From Mucilaginibacter sp. SG564 (lineage in GTDB: Bacteria > Bacteroidota > Bacteroidia > Sphingobacteriales > Sphingobacteriaceae): a stretch of DNA of 64,000 nucleotides. Numbering within the stretch: the first letter of the stretch is position 1; the number at the start of each line of letters is the position of its first letter. The notes under the pieces were generated by a model. That model was not told where the DNA came from, did no database searches, and worked only from the letters and a program-made list of their open reading frames with translations. This document shows positions 58,749-64,000 of this stretch, one piece after another. Where the stretch lies: the NCBI RefSeq assembly GCF_013149275.1, contig NZ_JABGNA010000002.1, positions 372,001 to 436,000 of the forward strand. Direction: 5' to 3'. Position numbers and translations under genes: made by a program.

Positions 58749-59364
58749 AACAATAAACTTGTTGTTGGTAGATGACCACCCCATGGTGCTGGAGGGCTTG
58801 CGGGCCTTGTTGGCCACAAGTAAGGATGTATCCGTCAAGGGTGCTTTTACCAACGGTACCGATGCTTTAAGCTTTCTGGAAAACAATAATATCGATGTTA
58901 TCCTCCTGGATATTAATCTGCCGGGGATGAATGGTTACGAGCTGTGCAAACTCATCAAAAAGAAATACCCGGTTGTGAAAGTAATTGCGCTGAGTACTCA
59001 TACCGAACGATCGGGCATCACCCGCATGATCCAGAACGGGGCATCGGGCTACCTGTCAAAAAGCGCCGACAGGAAACAGCTTCTGGCAGCAATACAAGCC
59101 GTTTACACCAACAATATTTACCTGGGCGATGAGATACAAATGGAATTGGCTTCGCCTGGATCAATCTCGCTGCCCAAACTTACCCGGCGCGAAAAAGAGG
59201 TGCTCGCCCTCATTGCCGAAGGTAAAACAACCGCGCAGATGGCAGATACGCTTTTCCTGAGTCATTTAACGGTCGAAACCCATCGCCGGAACATTATGAC
59301 GAAGTTTGAGGTAAGCAATTCGGCTGCGCTCATCAAGCTTGCGCTTGAAAATGGGTTGATCTGA
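58741..59364 (+). CDS. LuxR/NarL-family response regulator
   Basis: 207 residues. The receiver domain has acidic pair LLVDDHPMVLEGL, phospho-acceptor Asp57 in VILLDINLPGMNGYELC and the conserved Lys in SGYLSKSADRKQL. The C-terminal LuxR helix-turn-helix is LTRREKEVLALIAEGKTTAQ MADTLFLSHLTVETHRRNIM. It overlaps the TPR kinase gene and is its cognate regulator. Targets are not evident; the lipoprotein genes downstream are candidates. Confidence 0.96.
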   Translation: MDKTINLLLVDDHPMVLEGLRALLATSKDVSVKGAFTNGTDALSFLENNNIDVILLDINLPGMNGYELCKLIKKKYPVVKVIALSTHTERSGITRMIQNGASGYLSKSADRKQLLAAIQAVYTNNIYLGDEIQMELASPGSISLPKLTRREKEVLALIAEGKTTAQMADTLFLSHLTVETHRRNIMTKFEVSNSAALIKLALENGLI

Positions 59365-59385
59365 GCCATTATCTTTTTATTGTAA

Positions 59386-59464
59386 AGACGCAAATATGCG
59401 TCTGTACAGAACACCGTTATTGATGACTCGCATACCCCCCTTTCTACCTGAAAACAGGTAGAAA
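59386..59464. promoter_or_regulatory. Two hairpins between the regulator and a lipoprotein gene
   Basis: AGACGCA-AATA-TGCGTCT (59386-59403) lies just after the regulator stop and may end its transcript. TTTCTACCTG-AAAA-CAGGTAGAAA (59441-59464), a perfect 10-bp stem, lies about 70 bp before the lipoprotein start and could be a regulator binding site. Confidence 0.5.
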
Positions 59465-59534
59465 GCAAAACACCAATTTTCTGCGATTGATAGGCTTTTA
59501 GGCATGCTTTTACTTTGGGGTAAAATCTATTATC

Positions 59535-59996
59535 ATGAAAAAGATATCAATTATGATGCTGTTGGCAACAGCGATTTTTGCCGCGGCGTGCTCCAAGAAA
59601 AACGATAATGGTGTTGATCCCCCCGCCAATAAAGGAACAAGCATTTCTGTACAAAGCGCCTCAAACTTTACAATAGCTATTGATACACTGTATATCGCTG
59701 TGTTCAAAGGCACCACCATTGATCAGATCAATAGTGATAAATCACCCGATAGCCATAAAACCTATAAGATAGGCCCGCTTCCTAAGGGTCAAACCTCAGC
59801 CGCGCTCACTATTGATCCCCAGTTTAAGAGCTGTATTGTTCTTTATAAAAACTACAATTCCATTTTAAAACAATACCTCGTAAGCCAGGTGATGTCATTG
59901 GGCGATGGCACCAATACCAACCCCTATGTTTTAAAAACGGGCGAGGCCAAAACCATCGTACTCGACGATAAAACCAAAACTAAATTTATTTACTAA
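59535..59996 (+). CDS. Lipoprotein of unknown function
   Basis: 153 residues with a lipoprotein signal peptide, lipobox Cys at residue 19 (IFAAACSKK). The mature part is Ser/Thr- and Lys-rich with a predicted beta pattern (SNFTIAIDTLYIAVFKGTTI, PKGQTSAALTIDPQFKSCIV then LYKNYN). No family is recognised. It follows the two-component genes by 170 bp and precedes a metalloprotein gene. Confidence 0.75.
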   Translation: MKKISIMMLLATAIFAAACSKKNDNGVDPPANKGTSISVQSASNFTIAIDTLYIAVFKGTTIDQINSDKSPDSHKTYKIGPLPKGQTSAALTIDPQFKSCIVLYKNYNSILKQYLVSQVMSLGDGTNTNPYVLKTGEAKTIVLDDKTKTKFIY

Positions 59997-60039
59997 GATG
60001 TGGTTAACCTGGTTTGCCCTGATGTTTTACTCCCATTAA

Positions 60040-60249
60040 ATGAAAAGCCTCCTATTACTGATCATAGGTATTGCATTGATGGATAGCTCGACGAAGGGCA
60101 GCCAACCCGGCGATCTTTTGTCCTTACCCGCCTATACCATTGCCATTGGGCGATGGTACAAGGACCAGCCGCCTTACCCTAAAACACGGCGGGGCAAAAA
60201 GGACCGCTCGCGGCGACAAGGTCAAAGGTATGTGTTTCAATATGGATAA
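60040..60249 (+). CDS. Doubtful small ORF
   Basis: 69 residues with a hydrophobic start (MKSLLLLIIGIALMDSSTKG) followed by a basic tail rich in Arg and Lys (KTRRGKKDRSRRQGQRYVFQ). The N-terminus resembles a signal sequence. The tail has the look of non-selected or frameshifted sequence. It lies between two lipoprotein genes on the same strand. It may be a genuine small secreted peptide or a remnant. Confidence 0.3.
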   Translation: MKSLLLLIIGIALMDSSTKGSQPGDLLSLPAYTIAIGRWYKDQPPYPKTRRGKKDRSRRQGQRYVFQYG

Positions 60250-60290
60250 CCTGCTTTGTATTCAAACAGATGTTTCTTAAAACTGATCGT

Positions 60291-61130
60291 ATGAAAAAAA
60301 TAATAGTACTTCTTGCAATAGCTGCTATTGGCTTAGGCAGTTGCAAAAAAGACAATAGCCCCGCTCCCGATAAAAATGCCAGCGTAAAAGATATGGCCGG
60401 CTGTTTGGGCTATGCTACCGGTTACTCCAACTCCGGTACCATTGGCCCTGCAAATACCTTTGATTTTAAAATAGCGCAGAACAACCAGTTCTTTGCTGGT
60501 GAGGTTACCAATCAGCGTAACTTTTGGCTGGGTATCCCTGCAGAAGTGCATGTATTGTATGAGCCTACTGCCGACTATAAAAACGCCTATGCCAGTCCGG
60601 ATGGTAGCATTTTATTCGGTTACCAGATGTTTTATTACCTGGTTAACTCGTTTAGCAAGCTGCCCAATACCAATACCTTATCGCCCTTACCGGTTGATGG
60701 CGTACTGGCGCATGAGTGGGGGCACAGGGTACAATTTACCGTAGGCTGGAACGACTACGCACAACCATCCGAACGGGAGCTGGAAGCCGATTTCTTTTCG
60801 GGCTATTATATGGGGCTGGCCAAACAATGGCTTTGGGGACAGATCAAAACCTATTACTCGGCCATATATGCTTCCGGCGATTATTATTATAATTCGCCAC
60901 AACATCATGGCACGCCGCAGCAACGCCTCAATGCGGCTTATGCCGGGCTTACTACGGCGGTGTATGAGCTCAACAACAACGTTCATTATACGTACGCTCA
61001 ACTTCATGCTATCTTCAGATCAAAGCTTCCGTCGGAGATCTCCGTTATGCATGGCGAACAATTCGCGGAGGTATCCTATCCCAGGCATTTAACCAAGGAA
61101 AGTGTACAGCGGTTGTTCCCCAGAATATAG
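60291..61130 (+). CDS. Lipoprotein with HExxH metallopeptidase motif, distantly YpfJ-like
   Basis: 279 residues with a lipoprotein signal (lipobox Cys at residue 18, LGSC). The zinc motif VLAHEWGHRVQFTVGW lies at 141-145, followed by ERELEADFFSGYYMG at about 161-175 and HHGTPQQRLNAAYAG near the C-terminus. These three blocks occur in the same order, and with similar residues, as HEVGHHVQ, LELQADFYAG and THGTSAQR in the ypfJ-family protein at 3547-4413. I infer a zinc peptidase fold related to that family. The ATG at 60291 is chosen because it starts the signal peptide; seven upstream codons are also open. Confidence 0.75.
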   Translation: MKKIIVLLAIAAIGLGSCKKDNSPAPDKNASVKDMAGCLGYATGYSNSGTIGPANTFDFKIAQNNQFFAGEVTNQRNFWLGIPAEVHVLYEPTADYKNAYASPDGSILFGYQMFYYLVNSFSKLPNTNTLSPLPVDGVLAHEWGHRVQFTVGWNDYAQPSERELEADFFSGYYMGLAKQWLWGQIKTYYSAIYASGDYYYNSPQHHGTPQQRLNAAYAGLTTAVYELNNNVHYTYAQLHAIFRSKLPSEISVMHGEQFAEVSYPRHLTKESVQRLFPRI

Positions 61131-61159
61131 CCTGCCTTAACCCTGTTTGTATTTGCAGA

Positions 61160-61187
61160 AGACGCCTAACACCAGGCGTCTTTTTTT
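61160..61187 (+). terminator. Rho-independent terminator
   Basis: AGACGCCT-AACACC-AGGCGTCT followed by seven T, 30 bp after the metalloprotein stop codon. Confidence 0.9.
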
Positions 61188-61219
61188 ATGAGCAAATGGT
61201 TTTTCTAAAGCAAACCGGA

Positions 61220-61227
61220 TATTTTTG
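61220..61227 (+). promoter_or_regulatory. Candidate -7 box of the epimerase gene
   Basis: TATTTTTG is an exact TAnnTTTG, only 4 bp before the ATG at 61232, again suggesting a nearly leaderless message. Confidence 0.5.
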
Positions 61228-61231
61228 TTGC

Positions 61232-62215
61232 ATGAATATTCTTGTAACCGGAAGCGCCGGTCACCTGGGCGAAGCTATTTTGCGCAGCCTCAAGGGACAA
61301 GGCGTTCAAGCGAGGGGTGTGGATATCAAAGCATCGGCGTTTACAGATCATGTGGGCTCTATAACCAACCGGGAATTTGTAAGCAACTGCCTGAAAAATG
61401 TATATGCCGTGATCCATACGGCAACGCTGCATAAACCTCACATCGCTACGCATAGCAATCAAAACTTTATCGACACCAATGTTTCGGGCACACTGGTATT
61501 ACTGGAAGAGGCCGTAGCTGCCGGTATAAACACCTTTGTTTATACCAGTACCACCAGCACATTTGGCGCGGCCATGAATCCTGCAGCTGGCGAGCCGGCA
61601 GCCTGGATCACCGAAGAAGTAATCCCCATTCCCAAAAACATTTATGGTGTAACCAAAATAGCGGCCGAAAACCTGTGCGAAATGTTTGCCCGCAAACACA
61701 ACCTGGGCATAGTGATTTTACGGACATCCCGATTTTTCCCCGAGGCGGATGACGATGCCGCCGTGCGCGGAAAATACAGCGCGCCCAATGTACAGGCAAA
61801 TGAGCTGCTGTATCGCCGGGTAGAAATGGAAGATGTTGTCGATGCGCATATCCTGGCAGTTGAAAAGGCCAAGGCAATCGGGTTTGGACGTTATATCATT
61901 TCGGCGACAACACCGTTTACCAGGGATGACCTGGCGATGCTCCACACCAACGCCCCGGAAGTGGTAAAACGGCTCTTCCCGGATTACGAACAACTTTTTG
62001 CCTTTCAGCAATGGACGATGTTTCCGCATATAGACCGTGTTTATGTGAACAGTCGTGCCCGGGCCGAGCTGGGCTGGCAACCCAAATATGATTTTGCCTA
62101 TGTACTGCAATGCCTGAGCGAGGGCATCGATTTCAGAAGCCGTTTATCTCGGGATGTAGGCAGCAAAGGCTACCATGATACAGTTTTTGAACAAGGCCCC
62201 TACCCGGTTGAGTAG
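61232..62215 (+). CDS. NAD(P)-dependent epimerase/dehydratase (extended SDR)
   Basis: 327 residues with a Rossmann fold. The cofactor motif is MNILVTGSAGHLGEAILRSL (GxxGxxG). The catalytic Tyr/Lys pair is in IYGVTKIAAENLCEMFARKH, with the Ser/Thr of FVYTSTTSTFG upstream. It resembles nucleotide-sugar epimerases, but the substrate cannot be read. The frame is open 12 codons further upstream, but that would put the promoter box and a hydrophobic extension before the canonical start, so the ATG at 61232 is preferred. A palindromic repeat element begins just after the stop. Confidence 0.92.
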   Translation: MNILVTGSAGHLGEAILRSLKGQGVQARGVDIKASAFTDHVGSITNREFVSNCLKNVYAVIHTATLHKPHIATHSNQNFIDTNVSGTLVLLEEAVAAGINTFVYTSTTSTFGAAMNPAAGEPAAWITEEVIPIPKNIYGVTKIAAENLCEMFARKHNLGIVILRTSRFFPEADDDAAVRGKYSAPNVQANELLYRRVEMEDVVDAHILAVEKAKAIGFGRYIISATTPFTRDDLAMLHTNAPEVVKRLFPDYEQLFAFQQWTMFPHIDRVYVNSRARAELGWQPKYDFAYVLQCLSEGIDFRSRLSRDVGSKGYHDTVFEQGPYPVE

Positions 62216-62216
62216 C

Positions 62217-62337
62217 TAAAAGTGGGTTTACATGGGTTTACACTTTTTATGATTTACATTGATTTAGTTTATTGAAAATCAATGCATTAAACTAAATTTT
62301 GTCTCAAAAAGTGGGTTTACATGTAAACCCACTTTTT
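62217..62337. repeat. AAAGTGGGTTTACA palindromic element, copy 2
   Basis: The left part (62217-62248) is AAAGTGGGTTTACATGGG then TTTACACTTTTT. The right part (62306-62337) is a perfect 32-bp palindrome made of AAAAAGTGGGTTTACA and its reverse complement. Between them, GATTTAGTTTA and TAAACTAAATTT form an inner stem. It corresponds to the element at 8959-9068. It begins two bases after the epimerase stop. Confidence 0.75.
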
Positions 62338-62413
62338 GGTCTCTTTAGGGGTTCCTGAATCTGCTTCCGGCCTAACAATATAAGGGGGCTGTAAAAGATC
62401 GATCGCACGAGAT

Positions 62414-62472
62414 TGACTCACCCCGACATCGCTGCACTTGTCACCCCTCTCTCCGCTTCGCGCATAGAGGGG
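62414..62472. repeat. Dispersed palindromic repeat, family B, copy 3
   Basis: GACTCACCCCGACATCGCTG then CACTTGTCACCCCTCTCTCC and GCTTCGCGCATAGAGGGG. It is the inverse orientation of the copies at 8787 and 24920, and again is directly beside a family A copy. Confidence 0.7.
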
Positions 62473-62492
62473 CCGTAAGTCTCTTCTCTCGA

Positions 62493-62585
62493 CGCGTCAT
62501 TGCGAGGAGGAACGACGTGGCAATCCCCAATAAGAAGGTCCGCTCTGTAAGTAGGGGATTGCCACGCTGCGCTCGCAATGACGTG
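62493..62585. repeat. Dispersed palindromic repeat, family A, copy 5
   Basis: CGCGTCATTGCGAGGAGG ... GGGGATTGCCACGCTGCGCT then CGCAATGACG. The arms are nearly identical to copy 1 at 24814-24907, while the loop differs (AATAAGAAGGTCCGCTCTGT). Confidence 0.85.
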
Positions 62586-62642
62586 AATATTAAAAAACGC
62601 AGACAGCTGAGTATAGATAAAAACTATACCCGTTCAAGCGTG

Positions 62643-62684
62643 AACGCCTATTCAAGCGAGGACGCTTGAATAGGCGTTTTTCTT
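62643..62684 (+). terminator. Strong 16-bp hairpin with T-run
   Basis: AACGCCTATTCAAGCG-AGGA-CGCTTGAATAGGCGTT followed by TTTTCTTTT. Preceded by related words (GTTCAAGCGTGAAC). It points to the plus strand and would stop transcripts entering from the epimerase side before they meet the convergent AraC gene. Confidence 0.85.
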
Positions 62685-62734
62685 TTCAGCCTTTAGTCTG
62701 TGGGTTTTTACCGCACTTGTTTCGATGCTCTCCC

Positions 62735-63619
62735 TTACCAGGAACTTGTTTTGGTGTGGATAAACTCTCTTTGGTAATTCAATGGGCTTTTACCGGTTAT
62801 TTGCTTAAAATACTTATGGAAATTGGTAAAATTATTGAACCCGCTTTCGTAGCAAAGCTGTTTCAGGGGCAGCTTGTTTTCGATCAGCAGTTTACAGGCA
62901 TGGCCCACCCTGATCTCCAGTAGAAACTTAGAATAGGTTTTGCGCGTACGCGATTTAAAATAACGGCAAAAGGAGTTGGGACTGATGCCCGCCAGATCGG
63001 CCAGTTCATCCATGTGGATCTTGTTTTTGAAATTGGCCATGGAGTACTCGTAGATCACGTTGATACAATCGTTACCGGATTTTTCAATATTCGGACTAAA
63101 ACCAATGGAAGATAAAACCTCGGCCTGATCACTGCCCGCAATAATGTTGAGCGCCTCCATCAATAAAATGATCCGTTTTGTACCCTCGGCAGTAAGCAGA
63201 TCTTCCATAATGCCGGCAATCACTTTCTTTGCATTACCGGTAATTTGTATCCCCCGTTTAGCTTTCTCCAATACGGTCTTGATCATTTTATTTTCGGGCA
63301 ATTGCAAAAACCCGTTTCCCCAAAAATTCTCACAAAAATGAGCCACACGGATATCAACCGGCGCTGTATCTTCTGTTGAAAAATACGCCTCGTCAAAACG
63401 CCAGTAATGCGGCAGGTAAGTGCCTATCATCACCATATCCCCGGCATTAAACGGCCTGATATTATCGCCCACAAACTGAGTTCCGCTTCCTTTTTTAAAA
63501 TGGATCAGTTCAATTTCGGGGTGATAATGCCACCTGTTGTTGATACACGGAATGAGGTCTTGCCTTGCACTAAAAGACTGAGCAGGGCCTGCTGATACTT
63601 TGAGTAATTGTGGCTTCAT
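62735..63619 (-). CDS. AraC-family transcriptional regulator with cupin sensor
   Basis: 294 residues. The cupin-like sensor (about 25-125) has NRWHYHPEIELIHFKKGSGT and AGDMVMIGTYLPHYWRFDEA. The C-terminal double helix-turn-helix (about 190-290) has MDELADLAGISPNSFCRYFK SRTRKTYSKFLLEIRVGHAC and CYESGFNNFTNFHKYFKQIT GKSPLNY. It shares the architecture and several segments of the regulator at 37140-38030 (HYHPEIELI, SPNxFCRYFKSR). It lies 35 bp downstream of a probable polysaccharide-lyase gene on the same strand, so it may control sugar or glycan use. Confidence 0.92.
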   Translation of the reverse strand: MKPQLLKVSAGPAQSFSARQDLIPCINNRWHYHPEIELIHFKKGSGTQFVGDNIRPFNAGDMVMIGTYLPHYWRFDEAYFSTEDTAPVDIRVAHFCENFWGNGFLQLPENKMIKTVLEKAKRGIQITGNAKKVIAGIMEDLLTAEGTKRIILLMEALNIIAGSDQAEVLSSIGFSPNIEKSGNDCINVIYEYSMANFKNKIHMDELADLAGISPNSFCRYFKSRTRKTYSKFLLEIRVGHACKLLIENKLPLKQLCYESGFNNFTNFHKYFKQITGKSPLNYQREFIHTKTSSW

Positions 63620-63653
63620 TCAATTGGTTTTTAATTGGTTATTAAAACAAAAA

Positions 63654-64000
63654 CTATTGCTCCCTGATAGAGATATCGGCAAAATAAACGTCCTCATCTC
63701 TGATGTATTCTGCACTTTTTAAGCTCCGGTATACGCCCCATTTTGGCCGGCAAAATGATGTGCCCTTTCGCCACAGATCGATATCCTTATTGGTATAATT
63801 CAACAATACTTTGCCATCGGCCACCCGTTTAATCGTAACGGAATAACTGCCATGGGTATCGTAATGCATGGTTTCAGTCGCTTCAACCCAGGTGCCTTTA
63901 AAATCGGCCAGGTTCACTTTTGTCAAAACACCCTGCGAGGTTTCTTTTACCGCCCCGGTATGGATTACCTCCAACAGATCGGGCTGACCATACCGGGGCG
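63654..64000 (-). CDS. Probable heparin-lyase-I-like polysaccharide lyase, C-terminal part (5' end outside window)
   Basis: The frame is open from the window edge, so only the last 115 or so residues are seen; the first Met in view is not a real start. The sequence LADFKGTWVEATETMHYDTH GSYSVTIKRVADGKVLLNYT N is a jelly-roll strand pattern. DLWRKGTSFCRPKWGVYRSL is like the conserved RPKWGxYRS segment of bacterial polysaccharide lyases related to heparin lyase I, as I recall it. It ends DEDVYFADISIREQ. The adjacent AraC-type regulator gene supports a glycan-use role. The family call needs the upstream part. Confidence 0.6.
   Translation of the reverse strand, partial: PRYGQPDLLEVIHTGAVKETSQGVLTKVNLADFKGTWVEATETMHYDTHGSYSVTIKRVADGKVLLNYTNKDIDLWRKGTSFCRPKWGVYRSLKSAEYIRDEDVYFADISIREQ

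Noticed and set aside
1..64000. tRNA or rRNA genes
   Set aside because: No cloverleaf with a GTTCGAATCC-type T-loop and no rRNA-like block was noticed on reading, though this was by eye only.

Overview
The window reads as a chromosomal segment of a Bacteroidota bacterium of the Sphingobacteriaceae type; Mucilaginibacter or Pedobacter is my best guess, from gene content and not from a database match. Four things point there: FecI-type sigma and FecR genes with a C-terminal STN-like tail, many Bacteroidota-only small membrane families (DUF4199-, DUF2752-, DUF6249- and TM2-like), start codons usually lacking a Shine-Dalgarno sequence, and promoter boxes of the Bacteroidota form TAnnTTTG close to start codons. 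No rRNA, tRNA, CRISPR array or complete insertion sequence was seen.

Layout. 0-4.4 kb: the end of glnS, a small lipoprotein, an N-acetylmuramoyl-alanine amidase, then a ypfJ-type zinc metallopeptidase locus holding one intact gene, a broken copy, and a 61-residue double-glycine-leader peptide whose downstream part resembles the YpfJ N-terminus. 4.7-8.7 kb: a DUF6134-like secreted protein and an ECF sigma / FecR / STN-domain operon whose third protein carries about eight 16-residue repeats in place of a TonB receptor barrel. 9-15 kb: an orphan tailspike-like beta-helix protein, degP/htrA, dapF, a candidate small RNA and an ECF sigma with its probable anti-sigma factor. 15-25 kb: SIMPL and DUF6249 proteins, DinB, an orphan histidine kinase, gltX, an amino-acid permease and an M61 peptidase. 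25-31 kb: a MarR-regulated RND tripartite efflux operon. 31-43 kb: a receiver protein overlapping a BadF-type sugar kinase, lnt, rsmI, serS, an AraC regulator divergent from ppsA, and an M28 peptidase. 43-56 kb: housekeeping genes (mfd, hpt, an M16 protease, def, a NifU-like protein with an Mrp/ApbC ATPase, an AsmA-like protein fused to a GT51 transglycosylase, a nitroreductase). 56-64 kb: a TPR histidine kinase with its LuxR regulator, lipoproteins including a second HExxH metalloprotein distantly like YpfJ, an SDR epimerase, a second AraC regulator and the end of a probable heparin-lyase-like polysaccharide lyase.

Intergenic DNA is unusually structured. (1) Several dispersed palindromic elements recur: one built on CATTGCGAG (five copies), one on CCCTCTTT..AGAGAGGGG (three copies), and a roughly 110-120 bp element bounded by AAAGTGGGTTTACA arms (two copies). 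(2) At least ten gaps hold locus-private inverted repeats made of short repeated words. Their arms often run into the stop or start codon of the neighbouring gene. I regard these, the GG-leader/YpfJ chimera and the STN/16-residue-repeat system as the most interesting signals here.
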